A DNA stretch of 64,000 nt from an uncultured Bacteroidales bacterium. GTDB taxonomy: Bacteria; Bacteroidota; Bacteroidia; Bacteroidales; Muribaculaceae. The notes under the pieces were generated by a model, which ran no database searches, was not told the DNA's origin, and was given only the letters and a program-made list of their open reading frames with translations. Location of the stretch: NCBI GenBank assembly GCA_902782465.1, contig CACZNH010000011.1, forward strand, positions 1 through 64,000, read 5' to 3'. The position numbers were made by a program, and so were the translations under genes. This document shows, in pieces, positions 26,796 through 35,732 of this stretch; the stretch's first letter is position 1; each line of letters starts with the position of its first letter.

Positions 26796-27530
26796 ATGAA
26801 CAACTGGAATGAGAATATTTCGAACAGCTACGGTTATGACACCGCTGTTCAGGCCGAGAATGAAATGACGCTGCAGCGCTATGTCGCTGGTGTGATGCGC
26901 AAGGTGTATGGCAAGATGACCCTGGGACTGCTGGTGACCGCCGTCACCTCGCTCCTGGTTTTGTCGAGCCCGGCAATCATGAGCGTGTTCTTCGCCAGCA
27001 GCTTGACCTACTTCGTGCTGTTTGGCCTTGAGTTGGGTCTGGTGATTTACCTCAGCGCCCGCATCAACAAGTTGAGCAGCGGCACCGCCACCGCGCTGTT
27101 CTATGCCTACAGCGTCTTGAACGGCATCACCTTGTCGCCCATCCTGTTGATTTACACAGGCACTAGCGTCGCCCTGACCTTTGCCATCACTGCTGGCATG
27201 TTCGGCGTGATGACCATCATGGGCTACACCACCCGTCAGGACTTGTCCAAGTTTGGCGCCTTCATGTTCATGGCTTTCATCGGACTGCTTGTCTGCATGA
27301 TTGTCAACATCTTCCTGCAGAGCTCCATGATGGCATGGTGCATCAGTGTGGCTGGTGTACTCATCTTTGTGGGACTTACCGCATGGGATACCCAGGCTAT
27401 CAAGCGCATGTGTGCCGAGGCCGACCCCTCGATGCTCGGCAAGGTCGCCACGATGGGCGCCCTGACGCTCTATCTCGACTTCATCAACCTGTTCCTGCAC
27501 CTGCTGCGCATCCTTGGCAGCCGCAACTGA
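26796..27530 (+). CDS. Bax inhibitor-1 (BI-1/YccA) family membrane protein
   Basis: 244 aa with seven predicted transmembrane helices after a polar N-terminus of about 45 residues. Family features include YGKMTLGLLVTAVTSLLV at the first helix, NGITLSPILLIYTG, and the end WDTQAIKRMC...GALTLYLDFINLFLHLLRILG with the conserved acidic D. BI-1 proteins are thought to conduct calcium or protons; in bacteria some are tied to FtsH and membrane stress. I choose ATG 26796 (MNNWNENIS) rather than the in-frame ATG 26745, since the extra residues overlap an A-rich leader. Confidence 0.9.
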   Translation: MNNWNENISNSYGYDTAVQAENEMTLQRYVAGVMRKVYGKMTLGLLVTAVTSLLVLSSPAIMSVFFASSLTYFVLFGLELGLVIYLSARINKLSSGTATALFYAYSVLNGITLSPILLIYTGTSVALTFAITAGMFGVMTIMGYTTRQDLSKFGAFMFMAFIGLLVCMIVNIFLQSSMMAWCISVAGVLIFVGLTAWDTQAIKRMCAEADPSMLGKVATMGALTLYLDFINLFLHLLRILGSRN

Positions 27531-27558
27531 TTGATTTCTCATTTCATACGATATCTTT

Positions 27559-27591
27559 CAACCCCGACAACTTCTCACGTTGCCGGGGTTG
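27559..27591 (+). terminator. Intrinsic terminator after the BI-1 gene
   Basis: 13-bp stem with one mismatch (27559-27571 with 27579-27591), 7-nt loop, followed by ATTTTGC. Confidence 0.75.
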
Positions 27592-27608
27592 ATTTTGCTA
27601 TGCTGTTT

Positions 27609-27639
27609 TTTGCGGATTGCGGGATAATTGCTATATTTG
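27609..27639 (+). promoter_or_regulatory. Promoter of the small dockerin protein gene
   Basis: TTTG (27609-27612), a 19-bp spacer and TAtaTTTG (27632-27639); start codon 31 bp downstream. Confidence 0.7.
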
Positions 27640-27670
27640 TGGCGTGATTAACTTTTAAATATTTGCAAAG

Positions 27671-28408
27671 ATGATGAAACGGATTTATAGTATTGTGATG
27701 TTGTTGGCGTTCTCGGCAGTTGTTGCTGTCGCCCAGGAACGTACCCCGGACCCCGTGATAGAAGTACAGGAAGGTGAAGAATGCTGGGTCGTTACAGCCT
27801 ATGGCGAAGGCGAGGTGCACCTCTATAAAGACCTTACCGAGGTGGAGAACCCCTACACGATTGAATTGACCGATGAGGAGCAGTATTATACCTTTGGGGC
27901 CTACGCCAGGGCCGAGGGCTGTCTCCCCAGCTATTATGTGGAATATGAGGTATATGTGCCGCCCCTTCCTCATATAATATTGCCTGTTTATGGTCTTAAT
28001 GAATATTTGACAGACAATAGTCTCATTTTGGAACCATTTGATGGAGGAGATAACTTTACGTTTAGGATGAGTGTCGAAGACGTGCCGGTTGACGTTCCTT
28101 GTGTACTGCCACGAGGCCGTGTGGATTATGATGTTCTGGTTTTTGTATACGCAGGATATGAAGAAGGGTACTATAATTTCTTGCTTGACCAAGTGGTTAC
28201 TGTGCCTGCTATGGAGAACTATGTCCCTGACGTGAATGGTGATGGCATGGTAAACATTGCCGATGTGACGGCTGAGATTGATTATGTCCTCGGGCCTCGC
28301 AAGTGGTGGGCCGTTAACATCTTGAAAGCTGATATAGACGGCGACGAACTAATCACCATCGCCGACGTCACCGCACTCATCGACTACCTCTTCAATGGTG
28401 AATGGTAA
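27671..28408 (+). CDS. Small secreted protein with complete dockerin domain
   Basis: 245 aa. Signal peptide (MMKRIYSIVMLLAFSAVVAVAQ). About 100 residues (25-120) of a beta-rich domain resemble a chitobiase-like C-terminal module (PDPVIEVQEGEECWVVTAYGEGEVHLYKD...YTFGAYARAEG). A second region of unknown nature follows. The C-terminal dockerin (about 185-245) has two calcium loops, DVNGDGMVNIADVTAEIDYVL and DIDGDELITIADVTALIDYLF. No catalytic motif is seen, so it may be an accessory or structural component. The start of its signal peptide (MKRIYSI) is identical to that of the amylase just downstream. Confidence 0.75.
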   Translation: MMKRIYSIVMLLAFSAVVAVAQERTPDPVIEVQEGEECWVVTAYGEGEVHLYKDLTEVENPYTIELTDEEQYYTFGAYARAEGCLPSYYVEYEVYVPPLPHIILPVYGLNEYLTDNSLILEPFDGGDNFTFRMSVEDVPVDVPCVLPRGRVDYDVLVFVYAGYEEGYYNFLLDQVVTVPAMENYVPDVNGDGMVNIADVTAEIDYVLGPRKWWAVNILKADIDGDELITIADVTALIDYLFNGEW

Positions 28409-28506
28409 ATCCCGTTTGGAACGGTATTCGGGGGCTTGACTAAATATAATCAATTTGTGGCATGATTATTTCCCTCCCGTTGGTCGTGCAAGTTAGCGGT
28501 GTCTCA

Positions 28507-28544
28507 ACAATGGCAAGAAAAAGTACATTTTTCTTTGCCATTGT
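28507..28544. promoter_or_regulatory. Long palindrome over the amylase promoter
   Basis: ACAATGGCA (28507-28515) and TGCCATTGT (28536-28544) are inverted, and the A/T inner arms also pair with one bulge. The right arm covers the -33 TTTG at 28534-28537. An outer pair GTGCAAG/CTTGCAC (28486-28492/28551-28557) brackets it. A regulator bound here would block or replace the -33 contact. Confidence 0.5.
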
Positions 28545-28565
28545 CTTCGGCTTGCACTAACTTTG
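28534..28565 (+). promoter_or_regulatory. Promoter of the dockerin amylase gene
   Basis: TTTG (28534-28537), a 20-bp spacer and TAacTTTG (28558-28565), followed by a leader of about 100 nt. Confidence 0.7.
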
Positions 28566-28625
28566 TGGCGATATTAACCAAAATGAGTTTGCAGTTTTGC
28601 AGTTTTCAGCGGCATCCGCAACTAA

Positions 28626-28667
28626 CTGAAAACTGAAAACTGAAAACTGAAAACTGAAAACTGAAAA
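28626..28667 (+). repeat. Six CTGAAAA repeats at the amylase ribosome-binding region
   Basis: Six perfect 7-bp copies end 2 bp before the ATG at 28670, so the array is the translation-initiation region itself. Upstream TTTTGCAGTTTTCAG (about 28593-28608) is complementary and could fold over it. Loss or gain of units would change the leader without shifting the frame. Confidence 0.8.
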
Positions 28668-28669
28668 GT

Positions 28670-30757
28670 ATGAAACGGATTTATAGTATTCTAACGTTGA
28701 TGGCCTTGCCCTTGTTGATGCTGGGGCAGGGTTGGCCGTCGAATTATGGCGGCGTGATGCTGCAGGGATTCTATTGGGATTCCTATAACGACAGCAAGTG
28801 GACAAACCTCGAGTCTCAGGCCGATGAATTGGCCGAGTTCTTCAAACTGGTGTGGATACCGCAGAGCGGTAACTGCGGCGGCTATACCTCGATGGGCTAC
28901 GATGACCTGTACTGGTTCACAAACTACAACAGCTCCTTCGGCACCAAGGCGGAGCTGCAATCGATGATCAACACCTTCAAGGCCAAGGGCGTCGGCACCA
29001 TCGCCGACGTGGTCATCAACCACCGTAAGAATGTCTCCAACTGGGTGGACTTTCCTGCCGAGACCTACAAGGGTGTCACTTACCAGCTCAAATCGACCGA
29101 CATCTGCCGCGATGACGACGGCGGGGCAGCCCTTAGCTGGGCTTCCTCTCACGGCTACTCGCTGAGCAGCAACAACGACAGCGGTGAGGACTGGAGCGGC
29201 CTGCGTGACCTGGACCATGCCAGCACCAACGTTCAGAAAAGCGTCAAGGCCTACCTCAACATGCTGCTCAACGACTTGGGCTATGCCGGTTTCCGCTATG
29301 ACATGACCAGGGGCTATGCTGCAAGCTATACGGGCCTGTACAACGCCTATGCAGTGCCCACATACTCGGTTGGCGAGTATTGGGACGGCAACCTGAGTGC
29401 AGTGAAGTCGTGGATTGACGGCACTAAGGTCAACAATGTGGTGCAGAGCGCCGCCTTTGACTTCCCCTTCCGCTACACCGTGCGTGACGCCGTTAACAAC
29501 AACAAGTGGACTAACCTGTCGGGCACGGGCAAGGGCCTGAATATGGAGGCCAACTACAAGCGCTACGCGGTCACCTTTGTCGAGAACCATGACACGCAGT
29601 ACCGCGACGCCAGCAACCCGCAGGACCCCCTCAACCAGTATGCCGAGGCGGCCAATGCCTACATGCTGGCCATGCCTGGCACCCCTTGCATCTTCCTCAA
29701 GCATTGGATGGACTACAAGGAAAGCATCAAGCAGATGATTTACGCACGCCAGCTGGCAGGCATTACAAACACCAGTTCGACGGCCCAGCAGGCTTACAAC
29801 TCCTCGTCCAACTACTATGCCCAGCGCACTACGGGCACGCGTGGTATGTTGATTGCCGCCATGGGCAGCACCTCCTACTCAATCCCCTCGACCTACGTCA
29901 CGGTATTGAGCGGCACAAACTATCGCTTGGCGCTGAGCAAGAGCACCGAGACGGCGTGGGCAAGTGTCCCCAGTGGCAAACGTGTGGACCCGTTCCAGGT
30001 CAAGCTCACCGCGGTGAGCCAGACTGCAGGCGCTCAGATAGTCTATACTCTCGACGGCAGTGAACCCACCGCCACCAACGGCACTGTCATTGCCAGCGGC
30101 AGCGACGTCACCATCAACCGTTGCCTGACCCTGAAGGCGGGCCTGCTGATTAACGGTGCGGTGACAGGCATCATCACACGCAACTACCTCGTTGTAAATG
30201 AGGTATATGACTCCTACGAGATTACTGTCTATCTCAAGGACCCGACCGTCGCACCTAACAATTGGTCTAACGTGGTTTACTACTGCTGGGACAGCAACAA
30301 TGTGCAGCAGTGCGGCAACTGGCCCGGCGAGACGATTACCGATACCCGCATCGTGGGCGGTGTGAAGTTCTATTACAAGACTTTCACCATTACGGGCAGC
30401 CAGTACTGCGTGAACTTCGTCTTCAATCAGGGCGGCAGCACTGCCAGCAGTCACCAGACCGTCGATGTGACGGGCGTGAGGGAAACCTCCTTCTTTGAGG
30501 TGACCACTCAGACCAACAAGTACCAGGTGAGCGATGTGACCGACACCTACTTGCCCCTGTTGAACGGCGACTTCATCAGAGGCGATGTGAACGGTGACGG
30601 ACAGGTCAGCATCGGTGACATCACCGACCTGATTGACTACATCCTGAATGGGACAGTGCAGTCATTTGTCTTTGAGGCCGCAGACCTCACGGGCGACGGC
30701 ATCATCGGCATCGGTGATGTGACAGACCTGATCGACTTGATTCTGAATGGGGCATAA
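28670..30757 (+). CDS. Secreted alpha-amylase (GH13) with CBM26-like module and dockerin
   Basis: 695 aa. Short Sec signal (MKRIYSILTLMALPLLMLGQ), no lipobox. GH13 barrel about 22-440 with ADVVINHR, nucleophile D211 in FRYDMTRG, acid/base E236 in VGEYWDG and stabiliser D308 in VENHDTQ. A chitobiase-like beta module (about 440-510: QIVYTLDGSEPTATNGTVI) is followed by a CBM26-type starch-binding module (about 520-625: ITVYLKDPT...VVYYCWDSN...NWPG). The dockerin (about 638-695) has two calcium loops, DVNGDGQVSIGDITDLIDYI and DLTGDGIIGIGDVTDLIDLI. It would cleave alpha-1,4 bonds in starch outside the cell. Lipid anchoring, used by Bacteroides SusG, is absent, so the dockerin may provide attachment. 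Confidence 0.92.
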   Translation: MKRIYSILTLMALPLLMLGQGWPSNYGGVMLQGFYWDSYNDSKWTNLESQADELAEFFKLVWIPQSGNCGGYTSMGYDDLYWFTNYNSSFGTKAELQSMINTFKAKGVGTIADVVINHRKNVSNWVDFPAETYKGVTYQLKSTDICRDDDGGAALSWASSHGYSLSSNNDSGEDWSGLRDLDHASTNVQKSVKAYLNMLLNDLGYAGFRYDMTRGYAASYTGLYNAYAVPTYSVGEYWDGNLSAVKSWIDGTKVNNVVQSAAFDFPFRYTVRDAVNNNKWTNLSGTGKGLNMEANYKRYAVTFVENHDTQYRDASNPQDPLNQYAEAANAYMLAMPGTPCIFLKHWMDYKESIKQMIYARQLAGITNTSSTAQQAYNSSSNYYAQRTTGTRGMLIAAMGSTSYSIPSTYVTVLSGTNYRLALSKSTETAWASVPSGKRVDPFQVKLTAVSQTAGAQIVYTLDGSEPTATNGTVIASGSDVTINRCLTLKAGLLINGAVTGIITRNYLVVNEVYDSYEITVYLKDPTVAPNNWSNVVYYCWDSNNVQQCGNWPGETITDTRIVGGVKFYYKTFTITGSQYCVNFVFNQGGSTASSHQTVDVTGVRETSFFEVTTQTNKYQVSDVTDTYLPLLNGDFIRGDVNGDGQVSIGDITDLIDYILNGTVQSFVFEAADLTGDGIIGIGDVTDLIDLILNGA

Positions 30758-30782
30758 AGCCTCGTATGGAAACACCTGTTTG

Positions 30783-30822
30783 AGCCTCGGTTTTGGAGAG
30801 TTGTCTTTAAAAAACCGGGGCT
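30783..30822 (+). terminator. Possible terminator after the dockerin amylase
   Basis: 12-bp stem with one G-U pair (30783-30794 with 30811-30822) around a 16-nt loop. The tract after the hairpin is not T-rich. Confidence 0.45.
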
Positions 30823-30849
30823 TATCCTTGATGACTGAATATTTTTGCT

Positions 30850-30857
30850 TATTTTTG
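30850..30857 (+). promoter_or_regulatory. Putative -7 box of the YfhO-family gene
   Basis: TAttTTTG, 38 bp before the ATG at 30896; no clear -33 box. Confidence 0.45.
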
Positions 30858-30895
30858 CAAGTTCAAATCAAGAGAATAACTAATCAACAGATATA

Positions 30896-33427
30896 ATGAA
30901 AAGTAGCTTAGACAAGAAACTGATTGGGTCGCTGTCGCTTGCCGACGTGATTCACTTTGCGATTGCGGTGGTAGTCTTTGCCGCCATTTCGTGGATTTAT
31001 TTCTATCCCAACGCTGTTAACGGTGATGTCATGCAGCAGCACGACGTCATGCAGGGCATAGCCAACAGCCAGGAAATTAAGGCATTCCAGGAACAGACGG
31101 GTGAGAATTCCTGGTGGACCGATGCCCTCTTTGGCGGTATGCCCGCCTTCCAGATTGCGCCGACCTACGAGGGCACGACAATGCTCTCGCCTGCATCGGC
31201 GCTCTACCGCCTGTATTTCCCCACACCGGTGAGCTGGCTGTTTATCCTGATGCTGGGCTTCTTCATCCTGATGCTCGCCTTCAAGGTCAAATGGTACTAT
31301 GCCGTGCTGGGTGCCATCGGCTATGCGTTCTCGAGTTACTTTTTCATCCTCATGGGCGCCGGCCACATCTGGAAACTCATGGTGCTCGCCTATATCCCGC
31401 CCACCATCGCCGGTATCGTGTGGTGCTATCGCGGTAAGTACTTGGGCGGTATGGCCGTGGCAGCTTTCTTTGCTGCATTGCAGCTGGCAAGCAACCATGT
31501 GCAGATGACCTATTACTCGATGTTCCTCATCGTGGCGCTGGTCATCGGCTATCTCGTCAAGGCCATCCTCGACAAGCAGGTGGGACGCTGGTGCATCGCT
31601 ACGGCATGCCTGGCGGTTGCCGCATTGCTCGCGCTGGCAGCTAACTCGCCCAACCTGATGATGACCTATAAGTACTCCCAGGAGACCATGCGCGGCGGCC
31701 ACAGCGAACTCGCCTCTACAGGCGAGGATGCCGCTTCTGCCAAGCCCACCAAGGGCGGCCTCGACAAGGACTATATCACCCAGTGGAGCTATGGCAAGGA
31801 CGAGACCTTCACCCTGCTCATTCCCAACGTGAAGGGTGGTGCCACCATCAAGCCCGAGCATGGCGAGAACAAGCCGCTGCTGCTGAGCGATACCAAGAAG
31901 GCTCAGACGATGGCGAACAACGGCGAGATGAATCAGCAGGATGTGCAGATTCTGAGCCAGTTCCCGCAATACTTCGGTGACCAGCCCATGACCAACGGCC
32001 CCGTTTATGTCGGTGCCCTGATTTGCGCCCTGTTCCTGCTGGGCTGCCTCATTGTCAAGGGCCCCGTGAAATGGGCTTTGCTCATTGCCACCATCATCAG
32101 CATCCTGCTCTCGTGGGGCCACAACATGATGTGGCTCACCGACTTGATGATTGACCACTTCCCGATGTACAACAAGTTCCGCACTGTGGCATCAATCCTT
32201 GTCATTGCCGAGATTGCGATGCCCATTCTGGCAGTCCTTGGCCTTCGTGAGCTTTTCAAGAACCGTGATGACTGGCAGAAGTACAAGTTGCCGTTGATGA
32301 TTTCCTTCGGCCTGTGCGAATTGGTCTGCCTGCTGGCAGCTATCTTCCCGGGTATCTTCGGCCACTTCTCGGCCACAGAATACGAGCAGCTGGTAGCTAC
32401 GGGACAGATTCAGCAGTATCCCAGCGTTGACGCAGCTATCGCCACCGTGCGTGGCGCATTGGTTAGCGGTGACGCTTGGCGCAGCTTTGGTATACTTCTC
32501 GCTGGATTTGCCGCGATCATGTTCTATCTCAGGGGTTTAGTCAACGAGATGGTGGCTACGCTCATCATCGCCGGCATCGTGCTGGTGGATATGTATGGTG
32601 TGAACAAGCGTTACATCAACACTGACACCTTCACCTCGCGCTACGACTTGCCCGAGCAGCAGTTTGCTCCCCGTCCCGTCGACACCCAGATTCTGCAGGA
32701 CAAGGACTTGAACTATCGAGTGATGGACATGCAGCACTTCGGTGAGGCGATGCCCAGCTACTTCCATAAGACTGTGGGAGGTTATCATGCCGCCAAGTTG
32801 ACGCGCTACAATGACCTCATCTTGAATCAGATTACCAAAAACAACATCCAGGTGCTCAATATGCTCAATGCACGTTACTTCATCCTCGATGACCAGACGG
32901 TGCAGCGCAACCCTGACGCACTGGGCAATGCTTGGTTTGTGGACTCGCTCACCTATGTGGACAATGCCGATGCCGAGATGGCTTTCCTCGACGACTTCAA
33001 CCCCGCCCGCAGCGCTGTTGCCGACGCCAAGTTCCGTCAGCAGCTGGGCGAGGCCAAGGCAGTCCAGCCCGGCGATACCATCTACGAGACATCTTATGCC
33101 CCCAACCACCTGACTTACAAGAGCCACAGCGCCAATGGCGGTTTGGCGGTATTCAGCGAGATTTATTTCCCGTGGGGATGGAACGTGACCGTTGACGGCA
33201 AGCCTGCCGAGATGGGACGCGTGAACTACGTCTTGCGTGCCCTGCAGTTGCCTGCCGGTGACCACGAGATTGACTTCAAGTTTGCCCCTGCTGAGGTGAA
33301 CAAGACGCAGACGTGGGCCAAGGTGGCTGTTATTGCCATCTACATCCTGCTCTTGCTGGCACTGAACTACGCCCTGTTTGGCGATAAGCTGTTCCGCAAG
33401 AACAAGGAAGAGGCCCCTAACACCTAA
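30896..33427 (+). CDS. YfhO-family multi-pass membrane protein
   Basis: 843 aa with about 12-13 transmembrane helices. The first loop is large and periplasmic (HDVMQGIANSQEIKAFQEQTGENSWWTDALFGGMPAFQIAP), as in YfhO/GT-C-like glycosyltransferase-fold proteins. A soluble domain at about 560-800 has the motif YHAAKLTRYNDLILNQITKNN and the ending IYFPWGWNVTVDGKPAE...LPAGDHEIDFKFAP, common to this family. YfhO in Gram-positives decorates lipoteichoic acid with sugars; in Bacteroidetes the substrate is unknown. It is followed 11 bp later by a methyltransferase-like gene. Confidence 0.85.
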   Translation: MKSSLDKKLIGSLSLADVIHFAIAVVVFAAISWIYFYPNAVNGDVMQQHDVMQGIANSQEIKAFQEQTGENSWWTDALFGGMPAFQIAPTYEGTTMLSPASALYRLYFPTPVSWLFILMLGFFILMLAFKVKWYYAVLGAIGYAFSSYFFILMGAGHIWKLMVLAYIPPTIAGIVWCYRGKYLGGMAVAAFFAALQLASNHVQMTYYSMFLIVALVIGYLVKAILDKQVGRWCIATACLAVAALLALAANSPNLMMTYKYSQETMRGGHSELASTGEDAASAKPTKGGLDKDYITQWSYGKDETFTLLIPNVKGGATIKPEHGENKPLLLSDTKKAQTMANNGEMNQQDVQILSQFPQYFGDQPMTNGPVYVGALICALFLLGCLIVKGPVKWALLIATIISILLSWGHNMMWLTDLMIDHFPMYNKFRTVASILVIAEIAMPILAVLGLRELFKNRDDWQKYKLPLMISFGLCELVCLLAAIFPGIFGHFSATEYEQLVATGQIQQYPSVDAAIATVRGALVSGDAWRSFGILLAGFAAIMFYLRGLVNEMVATLIIAGIVLVDMYGVNKRYINTDTFTSRYDLPEQQFAPRPVDTQILQDKDLNYRVMDMQHFGEAMPSYFHKTVGGYHAAKLTRYNDLILNQITKNNIQVLNMLNARYFILDDQTVQRNPDALGNAWFVDSLTYVDNADAEMAFLDDFNPARSAVADAKFRQQLGEAKAVQPGDTIYETSYAPNHLTYKSHSANGGLAVFSEIYFPWGWNVTVDGKPAEMGRVNYVLRALQLPAGDHEIDFKFAPAEVNKTQTWAKVAVIAIYILLLLALNYALFGDKLFRKNKEEAPNT

Positions 33428-33438
33428 AGCCTAACACC

Positions 33439-34143
33439 TTGTTTCAACTGAAACGATACATGAATGCTTGGAGCCGCCACCACCGCAGTGGCGGCTTCGG
33501 CATACATTCGCCTTATGCCTACAAGTTTGTGCGCAACGTGTGGCGTCAGCGACTGCCTTATTATGCCTACGGCGGCATCCGCCAGCTGATAGACACCGTC
33601 AAGGCGGGTACAACGCGCCAGCAGCACCGCGAGATGGACCTCATCAGCAAACGTGAGGCGAGGCTCTTGTTCAGGGTGACGAATTTCTTCAACCCTTATT
33701 ATATGCTGCAGGTGGGAGCCTCGACCGGCATCGAGAGCGTTACGATGCTGCAGGTGAACAGCCAGAGCAGTCTGTGCCTCTGTGATCCGCAGCTGGAGCA
33801 GAATGCGCTCGCCATGCGTGTGTTGCGGACGCAGTTGGGTAGGGTGGAGTGCTACGATGACATCAAGGTGGCGACAGATGAATTTCTGGAGGACGGAAAA
33901 GCCGATGAGAGCCCCTTGTTGGCGCTGGTTAACACCCCTATGGATGAAGAGATGCTGAAACGCCTGCTGGACGCCCGGTGTGTCGTGGTGATGCGCAACC
34001 TGAACCGCAACGAGGCCATGTCCCGCCTGTACGATGCCTGCTGCGCCTATATGCCCGCTGGCCAGACCTACACCAACAACAAAATCGCCATCCTCAATCC
34101 CAATCCCAAACTCCAGCGCGAGGATTTCCTCCTCTGGCTGTAA
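33439..34143 (+). CDS. Class I SAM-dependent methyltransferase-like protein
   Basis: 234 aa. The N-terminus RHHRSGGFGIHSPYAYKFV matches the RHGxGxHSPFVF opening of a Bacteroidetes methyltransferase-like family. MLQVGASTGIESVTMLQVN resembles motif I and CLCDPQ the acidic end of strand 2, but the usual glycine pattern is loose, so activity is uncertain. The frame can begin at TTG 33439 (MFQLKRYMNAW), which gives the expected length, or ATG 33460. It follows the YfhO-type gene by 11 bp and is likely cotranscribed. Confidence 0.65.
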   Translation: MFQLKRYMNAWSRHHRSGGFGIHSPYAYKFVRNVWRQRLPYYAYGGIRQLIDTVKAGTTRQQHREMDLISKREARLLFRVTNFFNPYYMLQVGASTGIESVTMLQVNSQSSLCLCDPQLEQNALAMRVLRTQLGRVECYDDIKVATDEFLEDGKADESPLLALVNTPMDEEMLKRLLDARCVVVMRNLNRNEAMSRLYDACCAYMPAGQTYTNNKIAILNPNPKLQREDFLLWL

Positions 34144-34166
34144 CTTTGACAAAGGAAACAATAGAA

Positions 34167-34200
34167 AAGCCGCCTTGCAGAACGCTCTGCAAGGCGGCTT
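34167..34200. terminator. Bidirectional intrinsic terminator
   Basis: Perfect 14-bp stem (34167-34180 with 34187-34200) with a 6-nt loop, between the convergent methyltransferase-like and FKBP genes. Confidence 0.8.
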
Positions 34201-34226
34201 GTGGTTAGTGGGTTATTCCCGCAGAA

Positions 34227-35111
34227 TTATTTCTTCTTCATCTGGGCGGGGATGTTAATCTTGGGAGCAGCGGGCTTGGGGCTGTCATCCAGACCTACGG
34301 TCTCGATGTCGAAAATCAGAGTCTCGTTGGGCTCGATGCCGCGGTTGCCCTCGGGGCCGTAAGCCAGCTCACCGGGGATAACAACGGTTACCTTGCTGCC
34401 GGGCTTCATGAGCTGAATCATCTCAGCGAAGCCGGGGATGACCTGCTTGAGGTTGAAGGGAACGGGGTTCTCACCGCTCTTGTCAAACTCGGTGCCATCG
34501 AGGTGGCGGCCAACGTAGTTCACCTTAACCACGTCGCTGTCGCTGAAGTTCTTGCCCTCACCAGCTGCCAGCACCTTGTAAGCGATACCGCTCTGGGTGA
34601 AGGTATAGTCCTTGTCGCTCTTGAGCTTGCTCATGTATTCCTCACCTTTCTTCTTGTTGTTGATAGCCTTGGGGGACTGCTCCATGGTCTTCTTCAACAG
34701 GGGCTCAATCTTGCTCTGCAGGGCCATCATGTCTTCCTGACCAACGGGAGTGGTCTTCATCAAAGCCTCACGCAGGTGCTTCATAAACAGGCTCTTGTTC
34801 ATGGGCATACCGCACTGCTGCTCGATACCCTGATAAAGCTGAGCAATCTGCATACCCAGCTGCAGACCTGCCATGAAATTCTTGCTGGTGTCAGCATTGG
34901 CGATGTACTCGATACCCTTCAGGGCCTGCTCCATGTTGATGGTGGAGTCCATGCCGCGCAGCTGCTGGCCCATACCAGAACCATAGAGGTCACCGAAAGC
35001 CATACTCAGGGAGTCCATCGACTCGCTGCTGCCGCTAGCACCCTTGCTGTTGCAACCTACAAAACCAACGGTCAACAGACCGGCTGCTGCAATTGCTAAA
35101 ATCTTCTTCAT
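34227..35111 (-). CDS. FKBP-type peptidyl-prolyl isomerase lipoprotein (FKBP_N + FKBP_C)
   Basis: 294 aa. Lipoprotein signal with lipobox GFVGC (C20), so anchored to a membrane facing the periplasm or surface. Residues about 30-165 form the helical FKBP_N dimerisation domain; about 170-275 the FKBP domain (VKVNYVGRHLDGTEFDKS...QVIPGFAEMIQLMKPGSKVTVVIPGELAYGPEG...LIFDIETV). It assists folding of exported proteins at prolyl bonds. It is the last of three consecutive FKBP genes in one transcription unit. Confidence 0.92.
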   Translation of the reverse strand: MKKILAIAAAGLLTVGFVGCNSKGASGSSESMDSLSMAFGDLYGSGMGQQLRGMDSTINMEQALKGIEYIANADTSKNFMAGLQLGMQIAQLYQGIEQQCGMPMNKSLFMKHLREALMKTTPVGQEDMMALQSKIEPLLKKTMEQSPKAINNKKKGEEYMSKLKSDKDYTFTQSGIAYKVLAAGEGKNFSDSDVVKVNYVGRHLDGTEFDKSGENPVPFNLKQVIPGFAEMIQLMKPGSKVTVVIPGELAYGPEGNRGIEPNETLIFDIETVGLDDSPKPAAPKINIPAQMKKK

Positions 35112-35168
35112 AATAATAAAACTAGTTTTTTAAATGAATTGAATGTTGTTATAAATAATGTTTATTGG

Positions 35169-35687
35169 TTATTTCTTATTGACCTTAATCAACTCGACGT
35201 CAAAGATAAGTGTGGAGTTGGGCAGAATGTTTTGGGTTCCCTTGGAACCGTAAGCCAGTTCGCTGGGAATGAACAGTCTGTACTTTGAACCTTCGCTCAT
35301 GAGCTGCAGACCCTCGGTCCAGCCGGGAATGACTTTGTCAAGGGGGAAGGTGGCGGGCTCGCCACGGTCCACACTGCTGTCAAATACCGTGCCGTCCAGC
35401 AGCTTGCCGGTATAGTGTACGGTAACTTCGTCGGTGGGACCAGGCTTGGCACCGGTGCCTTCTTTCAGCACCATATACTGCAGGCCGCTCGTGGTTTGGA
35501 CTACGCTGTCGTTCTTGGCGTTCTGCTCCATGAACTCGCGGCCAATGGTCTTGTTGTCCTTAATCTGCTGGCCGTAGTCGGGAGCTGCCTCTTCGGTGGT
35601 CTCGGTACTCTCTTTCTGCGTGTTGTTGCAACTTGCCATGCCTGTGAGCAGCAGGGCTGCCATGGCAATGGATAAAACCTTCTTCAT
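35169..35687 (-). CDS. FKBP-type peptidyl-prolyl isomerase lipoprotein
   Basis: 172 aa. Lipoprotein signal with lipobox GMASC (C20), a short acidic linker, a short helix (EFMEQNAKND) and a single FKBP domain (about 75-170: VHYTGKLLDGTVFDSSVDRGEPATFPLDKVIPGWTEGLQLM...PSELAYGSKG). This is a compact form lacking most of the FKBP_N domain. It is the middle member of the tandem set, 57 bp before the third gene and 45 bp after the first. Confidence 0.92.
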   Translation of the reverse strand: MKKVLSIAMAALLLTGMASCNNTQKESTETTEEAAPDYGQQIKDNKTIGREFMEQNAKNDSVVQTTSGLQYMVLKEGTGAKPGPTDEVTVHYTGKLLDGTVFDSSVDRGEPATFPLDKVIPGWTEGLQLMSEGSKYRLFIPSELAYGSKGTQNILPNSTLIFDVELIKVNKK

Positions 35688-35732
35688 TGTTCTTATCAGG
35701 AGTTGATGGTGTGATAGAATAATAGACTGCGT

